A DNA stretch of 64,000 nt from Chondrosia reniformis. Its lineage: Eukaryota > Porifera > Demospongiae > Chondrillida > Chondrillidae. The position numbers and the translations under genes were made by a program. The first letter of the stretch is position 1. Each line of letters opens with the position of its first letter. Shown piece after piece: positions 47,218-58,818 of this stretch. Location of the stretch: NCBI GenBank assembly GCA_947172415.1, contig OX359189.1:8446501-8510500 (forward strand). Direction: 5' to 3'. The notes below the pieces were generated by a model. The model searched no databases. It saw only the letters and a program-made list of their open reading frames with translations, and had not been told where the DNA came from.

Positions 47218-49202
47218 TTAAGCATTAACATATTCTTTCTTAAGGTCGTCAGATGGAATCTTTACTTCAAGAGGAATGTAGGATGGATTTATTTGTTCCA
47301 CCATTACAGAACCACGGTCTTCATCTTCATCTTCATCTTCATCTTCGTTAGTAGGTTCTTCATGTCCATCCTTCTCTATGTCCTGATGGGCACCACTTCC
47401 TAAGTAGAAACACTCTCAAATCACTTTAAAAATTGAGGTGGTTAAGGAATTATGTAAATCCGTCACAAAAGGAGGCACAATCGGCACAAAGGCACTTAGA
47501 TAGTATAGTGGTTCAAACACAGAGATAAAATGGCTGTCTTCATATAATACATACATCTAATGTATACATCTAATGGAATGAATGTATACATCTAGTGGAA
47601 TGAATGTATACATCTAATGGAATGAATGTATACATCTAGTGGAATGAATGTATACATCTAATGGAATGAATGTATACATCTAATAGAATGAATGTATACA
47701 TCTAATGGAATAAATGTATACATCTAATGGAATGAATGTATACATATAGTAGAATGCAGCTGCATGAGTATACATATGTATAGATAATAACAGATGAAAA
47801 ACATGTACGTATATACCTTGGTTGTTATTCCTTTTCCTATACAAACATGTACTCATGATCATCAAAATGATGATGAGTAGAACAACAGCAGTTCCTAAAA
47901 TTCCATTTCCAATAAGTGATCCAATGAAACCGGAAAATGGTTCTACTAAAGAAATTGGAAATGGTATGAATAACTTTACCACATGTAATAATAATTCTTA
48001 AAACTTAATAGCACAATTAGTAATAATTCCAACATACACTTGACTTTGTATAAAATAGAGAGTATGAATTATGTAATATTTATGCACTCTACCCCTTATA
48101 GGCATTTACTGAGTTATTGGAGGGATATCACATTGTATAAGGCCAAAGTGTCTCTTATTACAGTTATACAACAGTTGTGGAATATAATTTGCCTTAGTTG
48201 CTCCAGCAACGGAGTGTATATAGGTTTAGTTCCCCTATAGGCTCTTTTACAGAATAGGCATATAGCATGCATGAAAATGGTATATTAGATTTTTCATGTA
48301 AGTATACACAATAATGCAAACCCTATACATATATACACTTTCAGCTGACCATTCTTGCAGTCCATAACTTCCACATTAACAGGTCTACTCTCCTGCATAG
48401 CTCCATCGGCTAGAGTAACAGAACAGGAGTACACTGTATTGCTACCTACACTAAGTGTCTTCAGTACAGTTATAAACATAATCAAAGTTGTTCCAGTTGA
48501 AGATAATCTTATTCTGTAGTCAGAATTGTTTCTTAAATCTTCTATCACTTGACCATCTTCCTTTATGATAGCTTCTTGATTATTTAGTAGTGCAGCAGTG
48601 GTAGCATTACAATTGGACATGATTCTATTATAAGAGCACACTAGAATTGGATGATCCCCTTCACAGACCGGAGAATTCAGCACTTCAAGAGTGGTAGTAG
48701 CTATTATAGAACAAAGTGGATAAATTACATACACATACAATATGCGTACTATTTAGATCTTTGGGATGGTATAAATGCTCAAAATCGAAGGATGTACCAT
48801 CCCAAAGATAAGTTCGACACAGTCATGAGGAATCCTTATTCTATTACTATTTACTAGATACGTATTATAATTTAGATACATGTATATATACAAAGCTTTA
48901 GACAATCCATGCATACTCACCTGATGTGGCAACTTGTCTTTGTAGAGGTAAACTTGAAAAATTATTTGGTGTAACAATTTGAATTGAAATGTCATAGCAA
49001 GTCTGAGGTTGCAGTTTCTCTATTGTAAAGACAGTTATATTTGTGATAGCTCTGAGGTGGTCATCATCAGTGGAAGATTTCCATGTAATTATGTATGAGA
49101 ATTCTGCATTTTCAAAACACACAACTGATGAAGAATTCCATTCTAGAGCAATCTCTTTACTTCTTTGCTTTAGTTGTGAAAGGGTTAGTGTACCTGGTCT
49201 CT
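47218..49202 (-). CDS. FN3-Ig-TM receptor with acidic tail
   Basis: Exons in transcript order: FN3 48921-49202; Ig about 48350-48700; TM 47817-47945; last exon 47218-47399 with stop. Joints are phase 1 throughout, including TM to tail, unlike the phase-0 tails of the RING receptors. FN3 has LEWNSSSVVC and LQPQTCYDI; Ig has PILVCSYN and VYSCSVTL. The helix is GILGTAVVLLIIILMIMS. The tail carries an (ED)5 acidic run and PSYIPLEV; it ends KKEYVNA. The Ig donor (AATG/GTCAGC) is weak. No signal exon lies just upstream. It may share exons with the 51.8-54.4 kb unit. Confidence 0.65.
47545..47750. repeat. Minisatellite, 22-bp unit, about nine copies
   Basis: Copies of atgtatacatctaatggaat with small changes (ctagtgg, ctaatag). 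It lies in the intron between the TM and last exons of the minus-strand receptor. Confidence 0.9.
48210..48300. repeat. Dispersed repeat, third copy
   Basis: ggtttagttcccctataggc through ttagatttttcatg matches 29640-29740 almost exactly. It lies in the intron after the Ig exon of the minus-strand receptor. Confidence 0.8.
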
Positions 49203-49209
49203 CTATAAA

Positions 49210-50666
49210 ATTAAAGACAACTGAAATTAAATCCTTCAACATTAATTCTGTATATATACATATTATAAAGAAGAAACTATATATATAAAGGTTTGATAAC
49301 TTGAATAATATACACTGAAACTGCATACAATATTGATTCTACTGAAAGGCATATGAACAAGTGAAAGGCAAAATCAATAATATGAATAAATAGATATGCA
49401 CCTGCATATTCATGATCAATCACCACTGGATATAAACATTATCTGTACATAGGACATATTATACCAATCAACAAGATCACATTATATTAAACCATAAAAC
49501 ACCACTTGATTGACTGGCTGTTATTCACTATTGCACAACATCATTTCAATACAGTTACACCATCTGAACATATATACCATAACCGCTCACAGTATTAACA
49601 CAACATTGCTGAATTTAAGCTCCCAAAATAAACTATACAGCTACATACACCTTTTAATTTAATTTAATAGTAATTTTAAAATAAAACTACCGGACAGAAA
49701 TATCTAGCTAAACCATCAGATCAACACGACTTAATAACTACTGGCAATTCAACACAGATTTCCGCACTTTTCAAAATTATTAAGGCGTGCTATATAGTAA
49801 ACCGCCGTTATATTGCAATTGCACGTATACGTAGACGCTACTTATCAAATTAGCTGTAGACGTTGTGTTGCCCCTATCGTCTATTAATTAATCAGAATAC
49901 ACTGTACATGGAACTGAATTTCGTGAAGGAATTTAAAAACTTTAAAATCTCACAAGCACTGAACAAAACAGTATATAACTGAAGGTGGTTGCCCATAGGC
50001 ACTGTCTTATTAGAAAGTTACACATCAATATCTATATCGATCGTATATATACATCGATCGATCAAGGACTAGCTACTGTCATGAACAGCAATCCACCATC
50101 TTCCATGCACACGTGACTACTATTATTTTTTATGCAAAATATGGATGCCAACCTTTGCATCATTGATCATGAAGAATTTCAATCACCTAAAGGATGGCAC
50201 TATATAGCATAGTTAAGATAATATATATATAGTAATTGCATACAAGACTGGCAATTGATTAATTATATACGTATAGTAACTTAATTATTGGATTTAAGTG
50301 TGTGAGTTGCACAAAGCTAAATACTTAGAAATGAAACTACACTTCTAATAAATTTGAGCATTAATTGCACTGAGCCGTGCAAAGGCTATGATGATAAGCA
50401 AAAAATATTCAATGGAAGATATTACACCAAACCAGCCAAGTGACCGAAGTCTAATCTTGGCTGGGGGACCGAAGTCCTATATTAAAATGGTAACCAGTGA
50501 TCGCCTCCCCAGTCATTCAAGATATAATATCTTCCAGTGATTTTTTTGCTTATCAAATTTGAGCATGCAGATATTTAAACATAACAAGCAAAACTTATAG
50601 ACATTTAAAACATTATTATTGGGTGTGTGGAATTGCAACCATTAACAAAATAATTATATTATATTA

Positions 50667-50703
<37 letters not shown>

Positions 50704-50730
50704 ATTTAAATTTACAATGGATAATGGATA

Positions 50731-50806
<76 letters not shown>

Positions 50807-51050
50807 GTTATTAGAGTGCATTGTGTGCAGAGCACACAAGAGCCTAATGGCTCCATGTAGCACTAAATATAAATAAATTATATGTAGTGGTAAATAATAT
50901 ATATATATAAAAGCTTTCTCATGTTACAATTAAACAGAAGGTAAAGGGTTGCACCCTCATGTCATGTGCATGAACTTTTAAAAGTTGAAATTCTTCCACT
51001 TTATCCTGTATAACAGAAAAGAGGTGCATTGTCATTCTGTTGTGAAACCT
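49210..51050. other. Spacer with foldback and AAT/ATT repeats
   Basis: 50400-50540 has inverted ends (ggaagatatta / taatatcttcc) around ccgaagtct...ccgaagtcct, a foldback MITE; its start gagccgtgcaaag also occurs at 42470. 50660-50810 is a long (ATT)n tract followed by (AAT)n then (ATT)n, able to form a large hairpin. No gene seen. Confidence 0.5.
50655..50815. repeat. Inverted (ATT)n/(AAT)n microsatellite
   Basis: About 14 ATT units, a 30-bp spacer, about 13 AAT units, then about 13 ATT units. Frames across it are artefacts. Confidence 0.95.
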
Positions 51051-51059
51051 CTAATGTAC

Positions 51060-51430
51060 ATGTACATGGAATTCCATGCCTCATCTTTTCAAAACAAGTA
51101 TTTCGAGTTGTGGGGCGCCCCGCCCCCTCAAAACTCGAACTACTTGCTGGTTCTTAGATATCCGGTTAACCTATTCCGGTCGTTGCTTGATTGCCGTCAA
51201 CTTCAAGACCATATCTTGCAGAAAACGTTTTTGCGCAAGCTTTACGTTACATAGTATTAGTAAGGTTGGTTTTTTAAATTGATTTCGTTCGTTGAATGTT
51301 CTACGCTAAGGAAGAGAAAACTAATTTTAAGCTAGAAAACGAAAGCCAACCGAAAGTCCGCCATTTTTTGACAGATATAAGGTTACGAACAGGAAGCCAA
51401 CATACGTAGTTAACACAGTATTGTTCACAA
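51060..51430. mobile_element. Dispersed GC-richer element, inverted relative to 31.07-31.43 kb
   Basis: Begins gtattt.cgagttgtggggcgcc and ends near aggaagccaacatacg. The reverse complement matches 31065-31425 along its length, including gcgcaaaaacgttt and ggatatct.agaaccagc.aagtagtt. No coding potential seen. Confidence 0.75.
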
Positions 51431-51445
51431 GTTCTGGGTTATTGA

Positions 51446-51471
51446 TAGATAGATAGATAGATAGATAGATA
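51446..51471. repeat. (GATA)n microsatellite
   Basis: About six tandem GATA units. Confidence 0.95.
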
Positions 51472-51811
51472 TTTTTATTTGTCATCAGGAGTGCTGCATC
51501 CACATCATCGGTGGATTTTCATGCAGGTCCTGGATCAAGTACAATGTAAAAAGATAGAGAGTGAATGCATAATGTTAATGGGGAAATAAAGTAAATAGAT
51601 ATAAAGAGTTTAAATGGATATAGATTGAGTTCATTGATTTCCATCTGTAAAATAATTATAGAAAATAAAGAATATTGTAGTAAAATACAACTATCACAAT
51701 GGGCACATTTGCATGGACAAAACCATGCATATATGTACATGTATGTATATACCCTAATAATTTGCCCTCACTATATACTATAAGGTATACATTAAAGGTC
51801 AATATGCTTAC

Positions 51812-54388
51812 GTATATCCTCTGTTTCACTGTCACTTTCTGGTTGACACTTTTGATAGCACTTCTTATAGTATACAAATATTATAAGAACTGTAGTTACA
51901 GTCAATAGGAGCAGCACAGCAGCAACACATCCAACAGCTATTCCAATAATGAGACCTGTGTTGGCACTCCCAGGTGGGATAACTGAATGTACAGTAAATA
52001 AAGAGAATACAAACATACGTAATTAAGTATACGTATAGAGTAAAACATATAATATTAATATAATATGCTTAAAGTACACATTCATGAATTATCTGAAATA
52101 TACCATTTTAATATTCCAAAATCAATACCTATAAAGCTAAGTAAAAGCATGAACTAACCAGTTACTGAATATTGAATTTCTATCGGATCACTCTCTTCCA
52201 CTCCTCCTGTTATTAAGTGTATTGAACATGAAACCTCATCTCCATCATCAACTGCCATGTTAACAGTCTGAAAGGGGTCAGTGTTAATTATGGTCACTTC
52301 ACCAGTCACATTAATACCATTCTTCTTCCAGGATATTTGGGGAGGATCAGAATAGATTGTATTCTCACTGTTGTTGTACTTGCATGTCAGAGTGGCAGTA
52401 TTATTGTATAATGACGTCGACACTTGTGTTACAATGACTCTCGCTAATTAAATAGGACATGCAGTATATAATGGAGAGAGCTAGAAATGACCCATAAGCA
52501 CTAGATATGGCAATGTACATCTTGCGTATACAGAATGTAATACTAACCAAAAGTTATCAAATACATTCTTGAAGAATTGGAGCTATTAGTTCCATTAGGA
52601 AAAATCTCCACACTGTAAGCTGTGTTTGGATCCAATCCAGAAAACATGAATTCTGTTTTATTAGTTATATTGTCAATGATAACATCATTGTTGCTTACTC
52701 TGGTACATTTACATCTATAAGTGGTACCTGGAAAGCAACCTTGTACTACCGTAGTCCAATTGCAAAAGACTAATGTGCTTCCTTTAAGGTCAGAAGGAGT
52801 CATTAGAATGAGCTTCTCTGATGTATGTACAGGGAAAAATACAAACATCATTACAAATCTAGAATAAACATATTCACTCCTTTATTAATCTTGTCCCAAA
52901 GGAGGCAATAAGATTTGAATTCTGCCAGTATAACAGCAGGTTTATAGTAGGTCAGTGGGTCAGAAAACTCAAAATACTTTTTCTTGATGTACTTGTTGCA
53001 AGCACTGGCATTCCTACTTCTACCTTCATTTTTAAATGTTTTTAATTATTATAATTTTCCTACACTTGAAATTCTGGTTGAAACTACGTACGCATATGTA
53101 GTCTCAAACCTTCAACTGGAAAACTTGTAAAACATATACAAAAGAACCTTTCTAAGTTCATACATATCACATTGACTTTCCACATAAGGTGTGAGAATGC
53201 ATTGAGGCTGTTCATTCACATTTATTCTAAAGTTACTATATTATCAAATCTCTGTCAGTTCCTATCAATTGTGCTGGTATATATACCATAACCTATATAG
53301 TCATCTTGATAACCTCAACATATATTTTATACTACCTCACATAGAACACTTGTAGACAAGTGTCAAGCATTGCTATATACGTACGTACTGTAACTTTATA
53401 TATAGTGTGTACACATACTACAACTACAATGTGGTACTATACCAGGTATATACGTACTTTATTACACGAATTTGTTACAATTTAAGCATCAGCAACACTT
53501 ATTACAAATACTGGTTGTATGCCTTCCTCCTCATTTATTGCTGAGGAAGACCTACGGGTCGAAACGTCCTAATACTTGATTAATAATAAGTGTTGCTGAT
53601 GCTCAAATTGTAACCAATTCATTATGAACGTTAACACAATAAGTACCCTTATTACTTCACTTACATATTTGTTGTCACTATTATCAATGTTTTGACTTAC
53701 TCTTAAATAACCAACCAAGATGAATGAAGATGAAAATGAAGTGAATACACAAAAGTATGTCAGATACACATGGGAGATGAAGGCTTCTAATGACTAGTCC
53801 TATCTCACTGTTAATATGTCACTGATTATTCATGTAGGTTTAATAAAAATTCAAATATGGTAATTACACACATAGGAACTGTATTTTCACATATTAACAT
53901 GCTACTACACTGATATACAGTCTGTTAGGCTTCTAAACACAGCTCAGGACACTTTTACTGTTCACGAATTATCACTGTTTATAAAGGTGAATAGTGAATA
54001 GGAAAGGAAATAGTGAATATTATGTAATCATTGTTAGTTTAGTGTATACAACCTATCACTTCAGAGAACTTGTGTTAAAACAAACCTGGTGGATCCACTG
54101 TAATGTTGTTACTGTAGTCCTTTTCATCAGTATTTCGATTCTCAGTAAAACAAGTGTAAGTGTAGACTTTATTCTTAAACTCTTCTTTGGTCACAGTGAT
54201 AGTCAGAGTAGTAGTAGTTGTACTAGTCTCAACTTCATCATGAGTGGTACTAGCTGAAGGACTAAAGAATACTCCATCCCTCTCCCACAGAAGTGCACTT
54301 GTCACAAGTACAGGATGTGTACATGTTAACTTGTAGGTTTCATTGAAACAAGGAGGACTTGATTCAGTGAGTGTAACAGTAGCTTCAG
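51812..54388 (-). CDS. Ig-FN3-Ig-TM receptor (ends open)
   Basis: Exons in transcript order: Ig 54086-54388; FN3 52548-52817; Ig 52159-52443; TM 51812-51982. All joints are phase 1. The first Ig is close to those at 28.3 and 39.6 kb (EATVTLT start, YKLTCTHPVL, VTKEEFKNKVYTYTCFT, NNITVDPPG). The second Ig has ATLTCKYNN, ISWKKNG and DEVSCSI. The helix is LIIGIAVGCVAAVLLLLTV, then an acidic ESDSETEDI before the donor. No tail exon was found within 1.5 kb. The donor phase fits the last exon at 47399, so a transcript running to the next unit is possible. No signal exon seen. Cell-surface recognition role inferred. Confidence 0.7.
53470..53615 (+). ncRNA. Hammerhead-like foldback element
   Basis: The arms acaatttaagcatcagcaac and gttgctgatgctcaaattgt pair. 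Between them is CUGAGGA-A-GACC-UACG-GGUC-GAAA-CGUC. One core base differs (CUGAUGA to CUGAGGA). Stem II and the ACGUC cleavage region are perfect. Confidence 0.5.
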
Positions 54389-54399
54389 CTGTAAAATGT

Positions 54400-55170
54400 A
54401 TATATCAGAACTTTTATGTACAAATACAATGCTGGAATAGTGATCCATAAAACCCACACTGAGCAGCAGAATATTTATAGGACTTACACAACTGGAATTA
54501 TTTTGAATGATTAAAGAGGTTCTAGCTATAACACTTGCAATTAACTAAGACAACATGAACTAAAAAAGTGAGTGTTACATAAATCAGCATTCTAAGAAAT
54601 AGCCCCCGTTTATAATCTTTTTATATATAGGTTAAGAAAATAAACATTTACACTCATTCCTACAAGATTTTCTGTATACTTATATATAACTGATGTGAAA
54701 TTACACTGGTTAAGTGTTAATGTGTAAATGGTTAAAATGCCGAGTACATACAATGTCATAGAAATGATGTTTTTTGTTTCTATACTGAGAATAGTCTAAA
54801 GATGAATCTCAGCAACACATATTTTTGGCAACTGAATGTTTTAGCCAGCTTTGAGGTTAGAGGTGCTGATGAAGACCATATAATGACATATGTTTAACGT
54901 AATTTGTAATTTTACCTTTTTGCATTACACACAAAATGAGGAAAATGGTAACTGCGAAGTATAATCTACAGAAGGATAGAAATAGATACACTTTAACTAC
55001 TGACTGTTAAGTAGTTGCACACATTGTACTCACAAGGTACTATATATATACAGACCTATCTTATATATATGCGCTAATCAGGTAGGGATTTATAACTACT
55101 GAAAGAAAGGTTTTAGAACAGTAGACTATAGATATATATATATGCCGGTTTAGAAAACTGCTTTAAGTTT
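54400..55170. other. Spacer, no gene seen
   Basis: The expected signal-peptide exon of the 51.8-54.4 kb receptor was not recognised. ctgatgaagacc at about 54870 is a remnant of the hammerhead-like family. Confidence 0.4.
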
Positions 55171-55179
55171 AAACGTAAG

Positions 55180-56140
55180 ACATGGTGACATGAAAAGGGA
55201 CCTTATGGTGACATGAAAAGGGACTTTATTGTAACATGAAAAGGGACCTTATTGTAACATGAAAAGGGACCTTATTGTGACATGAAAAGGGACCTTATGG
55301 TGACATGAAAAGGGACTTTATTGTAACATGAAAAGGGACCTTATTGTGACATGAAAAGGGACCTTATGGTGACATGAAAAGGGACCTTATTGTGACATGA
55401 AAAGGGACCTTATTGTGACATGAAAAGGGACCTTATGGTGACATGAAAAGGGACCTTATATGGTGACATGAAAAGGGACCTTATGGTGACATTAAAAGGG
55501 ACCTTATGGTGACATGAAAAGGGACCTTATGGTGACATGAAAAGGACCTTATTGTGACATGAAAGGGACCTTATTGTGACATGAAATGGGACCTTATTAT
55601 TGTAACATGAAAAGGGACCTTATGGTGACATGAAAAGGGACCTTATGGTGACATGAAAAGGGACCTTATGGTGACATGAAAAGGGACTTTATTGTGACAT
55701 CAAAAGGGACTTTATTGTAACATGAAAAGGGACCTTATGGTGACATGAAAAGGGACCTTATTGTGACATGAAAAGGGACCTTATTGTGACATGAAAAGGG
55801 ACCTTATGGTGACATGAAAAGGGACCTTATATGGTGACATGAAAAGGGACCTTATGGTGACATTAAAAGGGACCTTATGGTGACATGAAAAGGGACCTTA
55901 TGGTGACATGAAAAAGGACCTTATTGTGACATGAAAGGGACCTTATTGTGACATGAAATGGGACCTTATTATTGTAACATGAAAAGGGACCTTATGGTGA
56001 CATGAAAAGGAACCTTATGGTGACATGAAAAGGGACTTTATTGTGACATCAAAAGGGACTTTATTGTAACATGAAAAGGGACCTTATTGTGACATGAAAA
56101 GGGACCTTATGGTGACATGAAAAGTGACCTTATGGTGACA
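55180..56140. repeat. Minisatellite, 23-bp unit, about 41 copies
   Basis: Units follow gacatgaaaagggacctta plus tggt or ttgt. Variant units (ttatatggt, gacattaaaag, gaaaggg, gaaatggg, ttattattgt) occur in the same order in two stretches about 370 bp apart, so a block of some 16 units was itself duplicated. No spacers, so not a CRISPR. Confidence 0.95.
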
Positions 56141-56148
56141 CACATATA

Positions 56149-56482
56149 TACAGTCGACTCCACATACAACGAACTCGAATTTGCGCATATATATATATAG
56201 CGAACATGCCTTGGAAACCAAGTTTCATTGCGTACATTTTTCATCGCTTATAACACACGCACTTCTGTTACTACGAAAGGGAGAGACATGGCCATATCTA
56301 CGGTATGCACGGAAAATATGTTTCCACTTCGAAGCGAAAACAATTTCACTCGAACTTCGATCCAACTTCGCTCAAACTTCGATTCAACTTCCCTCGACAA
56401 ATAACAAATTTTATTCAGTAATGTTTTATGTACTCAATACGTCGTTCGTGGGTTTATGAACGGAGATCAGGGGTCGACTGTA
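56149..56482. mobile_element. pogo/Tigger-like MITE
   Basis: TACAGTCGACTCCAC at the left and GGGGTCGACTGTA at the right are imperfect inverted repeats with flanking TA. gaactcgaatt and ttcgctc/gaacttcga repeats fill the interior. It lies directly beside the 23-bp minisatellite. Confidence 0.75.
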
Positions 56483-56489
56483 CTTGTAC

Positions 56490-58455
56490 GATACATAACT
56501 GAATAGGAATGATTCGCTACTGATGAGATTATCGATTAGATTCACTCTTTTCTAACCTTATAATTAGGAGTTGACACACCATGTTTCGAAGAACCTTCAG
56601 CTTTATGCTTTATTAATAATTAGAGTGTGCAAGAACCTACGTATATACCTTGCACAGTATATTGTATATGCATAACGAGGAATACAAAGTACCTCAGTAT
56701 GACAGGTTACCTCAATCCAACAAAGTACTTTTGTAATTGTTCTTTCTTATATACAGTACATTTTGTAAATTATAATAAACATAATATTCATATGTATCCT
56801 TAAAACATTAAGAAAAGTACTAAAATAACAGGCAATTCAATGGTTACATGACATATGTATCAATATAGCTTTTAGCATAGCAGTCATTTTTGATAGGAGT
56901 GTTAGAAATTCTCCCTATATAATGGAAGAAAATGTCAATCATCACTACTCAAACATGTATACCAAATTTATTATACAGATAGTTGTTCTATATTGACTAA
57001 AAGTAAGGTAGTACAAATTAAAGCTGTCATGCAAAATATTGTATATAACCAATCAATGATTAACCAGCTTGACCTTTGATAAACTTTAAAAATGAGTTAC
57101 AAGCAAAGCTTAAAAAAGAGGATTTATTGACATTGAATAGAAACAGCTGGACAGGTATAGAAAAAGTTCATTCTAACTTGTAGTCTGTGAATGCTTTTAA
57201 TTTAACACTATAGTTGAGTCTTTACTCGTATAATTAAAATATTTACCATTAGCAGAGCACATCACAAAAAGTTAAAACTAAACTTGTAAACTGTTTATAT
57301 ACAGAATTAGTGGCGAATAAGTAAACGTTATTGTATAATATCATAGTTAGATTATTAGAAACAAAGTTGTTTCGAATTAAGAGACGGTTAAGTGATACTT
57401 AGCATATAAATTTAGGGGGGCTTCCTGTAACAGATCTACGCTTGAAATTTGGCCATCTTCGGTTCACAATTTACAAAAAACCTAAGACTTTAAACATACC
57501 TTACGAATTTCTTTTCTTACTTTTCACCAGTCAGCTGTTCAGTTTTTGATATAATTATTGCTTCTGGGATTTTAGAATTATGCAGCACTAATGCTTTTTA
57601 ATGTGAATGTTATCACTGAAAAAAAGGGGAAATTTTAATAATTAACCTATTCACCATGGTATTAATAGGCCCATTCAATGTATATTATCAATTAACACCT
57701 CATAAATCAACAAAGATCCAAATTTCAGTTGCATTGGAGTGTTATATGTATATGCCATATATGCATGCCTTTCTAAATGCCAAAAGATTTTGCAATGCTA
57801 TAGAGACTGTGAAGTGGGATACTAGGTTGGCTAGTAGCTGCCTGATGTTCTTCTAGCCTTGTCTCCAAGGTCTTCTTAGTCTCTCCGGAGAGAACTGGTG
57901 AACAGGGATCAGGGTTTCAGGATTGATGGTTATTGGAAGTACTTCATCCAGAGAGAAAAACAGAGACAGAAAGATAGACCTAGGCCTAGATGACGTTTTA
58001 TGGCATCATTACTTTCTGTCCAATCAGTGTGGAGATAACAATAGTTTTTAAAAACAAATTTCATATTGTTTTGTTTAGTGTACTCTGATGAAGGCCACAG
58101 CATGTGGTTAAAATGTCAGTAATTTATTGTGAATTGTTGAATTCTAATTACTTGGTTTAATCGAAAGAATCATTGCCATAATATATAGACAACATTCATA
58201 AAGTGGTTAAACAGAAAAAGGCCCAATTCAAAATTTTGAAATTGTATTGAAAATTTGAAAAAAATCCAAATAATGTTGCAATGAAAGAGAGAAGAACAGA
58301 TAACCAAGATCTTTTAATTAAAAAATGGTGGCTAAAAGGCACAAATTTCAGCACAGTCAGAATCCCCATATCAAAGGATTTAATGACGATTTAGACCTTG
58401 CATATGCTGGTATACATAAGTTTACACTAGCTCATTTGAAAACAAAAGAAACAAG
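56490..58455. other. Intergenic, no gene seen
   Basis: No supported exon. 58083-58125 has CTGATGAAGGCC...GGTTAAAATGTC, a distant relative of the hammerhead-like motif with a changed stem II that still pairs (GCCACA/UGUGGU). Confidence 0.4.
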
Positions 58456-58459
58456 TAAT

Positions 58460-58740
58460 TTGAGTTAAAAACTCGTGGGGCTGCCGCCCCCGCATTCAAA
58501 CTACTTGGCTGCATCATTGGGATTTAATATATATATTCTTAATATTAACGATTGAGGAGCGTCAAAAAAAGCTTCGTTAACTAAAGCTTCCTGAACCCCT
58601 CCATTTACAAAAACGATATATTGATGTACGTATAAATTAAGTGTTATAATAGTTTCGTATCATCACGTATTATATATATATCGGTCTATATATACTTCCA
58701 TAACATGAAGCCATACATACAATGGAATCGGCAAATGAAA
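58460..58740. mobile_element. Dispersed GC-richer element, inverted relative to 31.44-31.73 kb
   Basis: aaaactcgtggggctgccgc at the left and the following cgttaactaaagcttcctga, atttacaaaaacgatatatt match the reverse complement of 31440-31735. No coding potential. Confidence 0.7.
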
Positions 58741-58818
58741 ACAATATAAAGGGCTCTGATCTAAAACAGCTATACGTATATTAGATATTTAGTGTTTAAA
58801 GAGTATGCTAGTATAAAC

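Noticed and set aside
50659..50856. Poly-Ile/Asn frame
   Set aside because: Produced by the (ATT)n/(AAT)n microsatellite.
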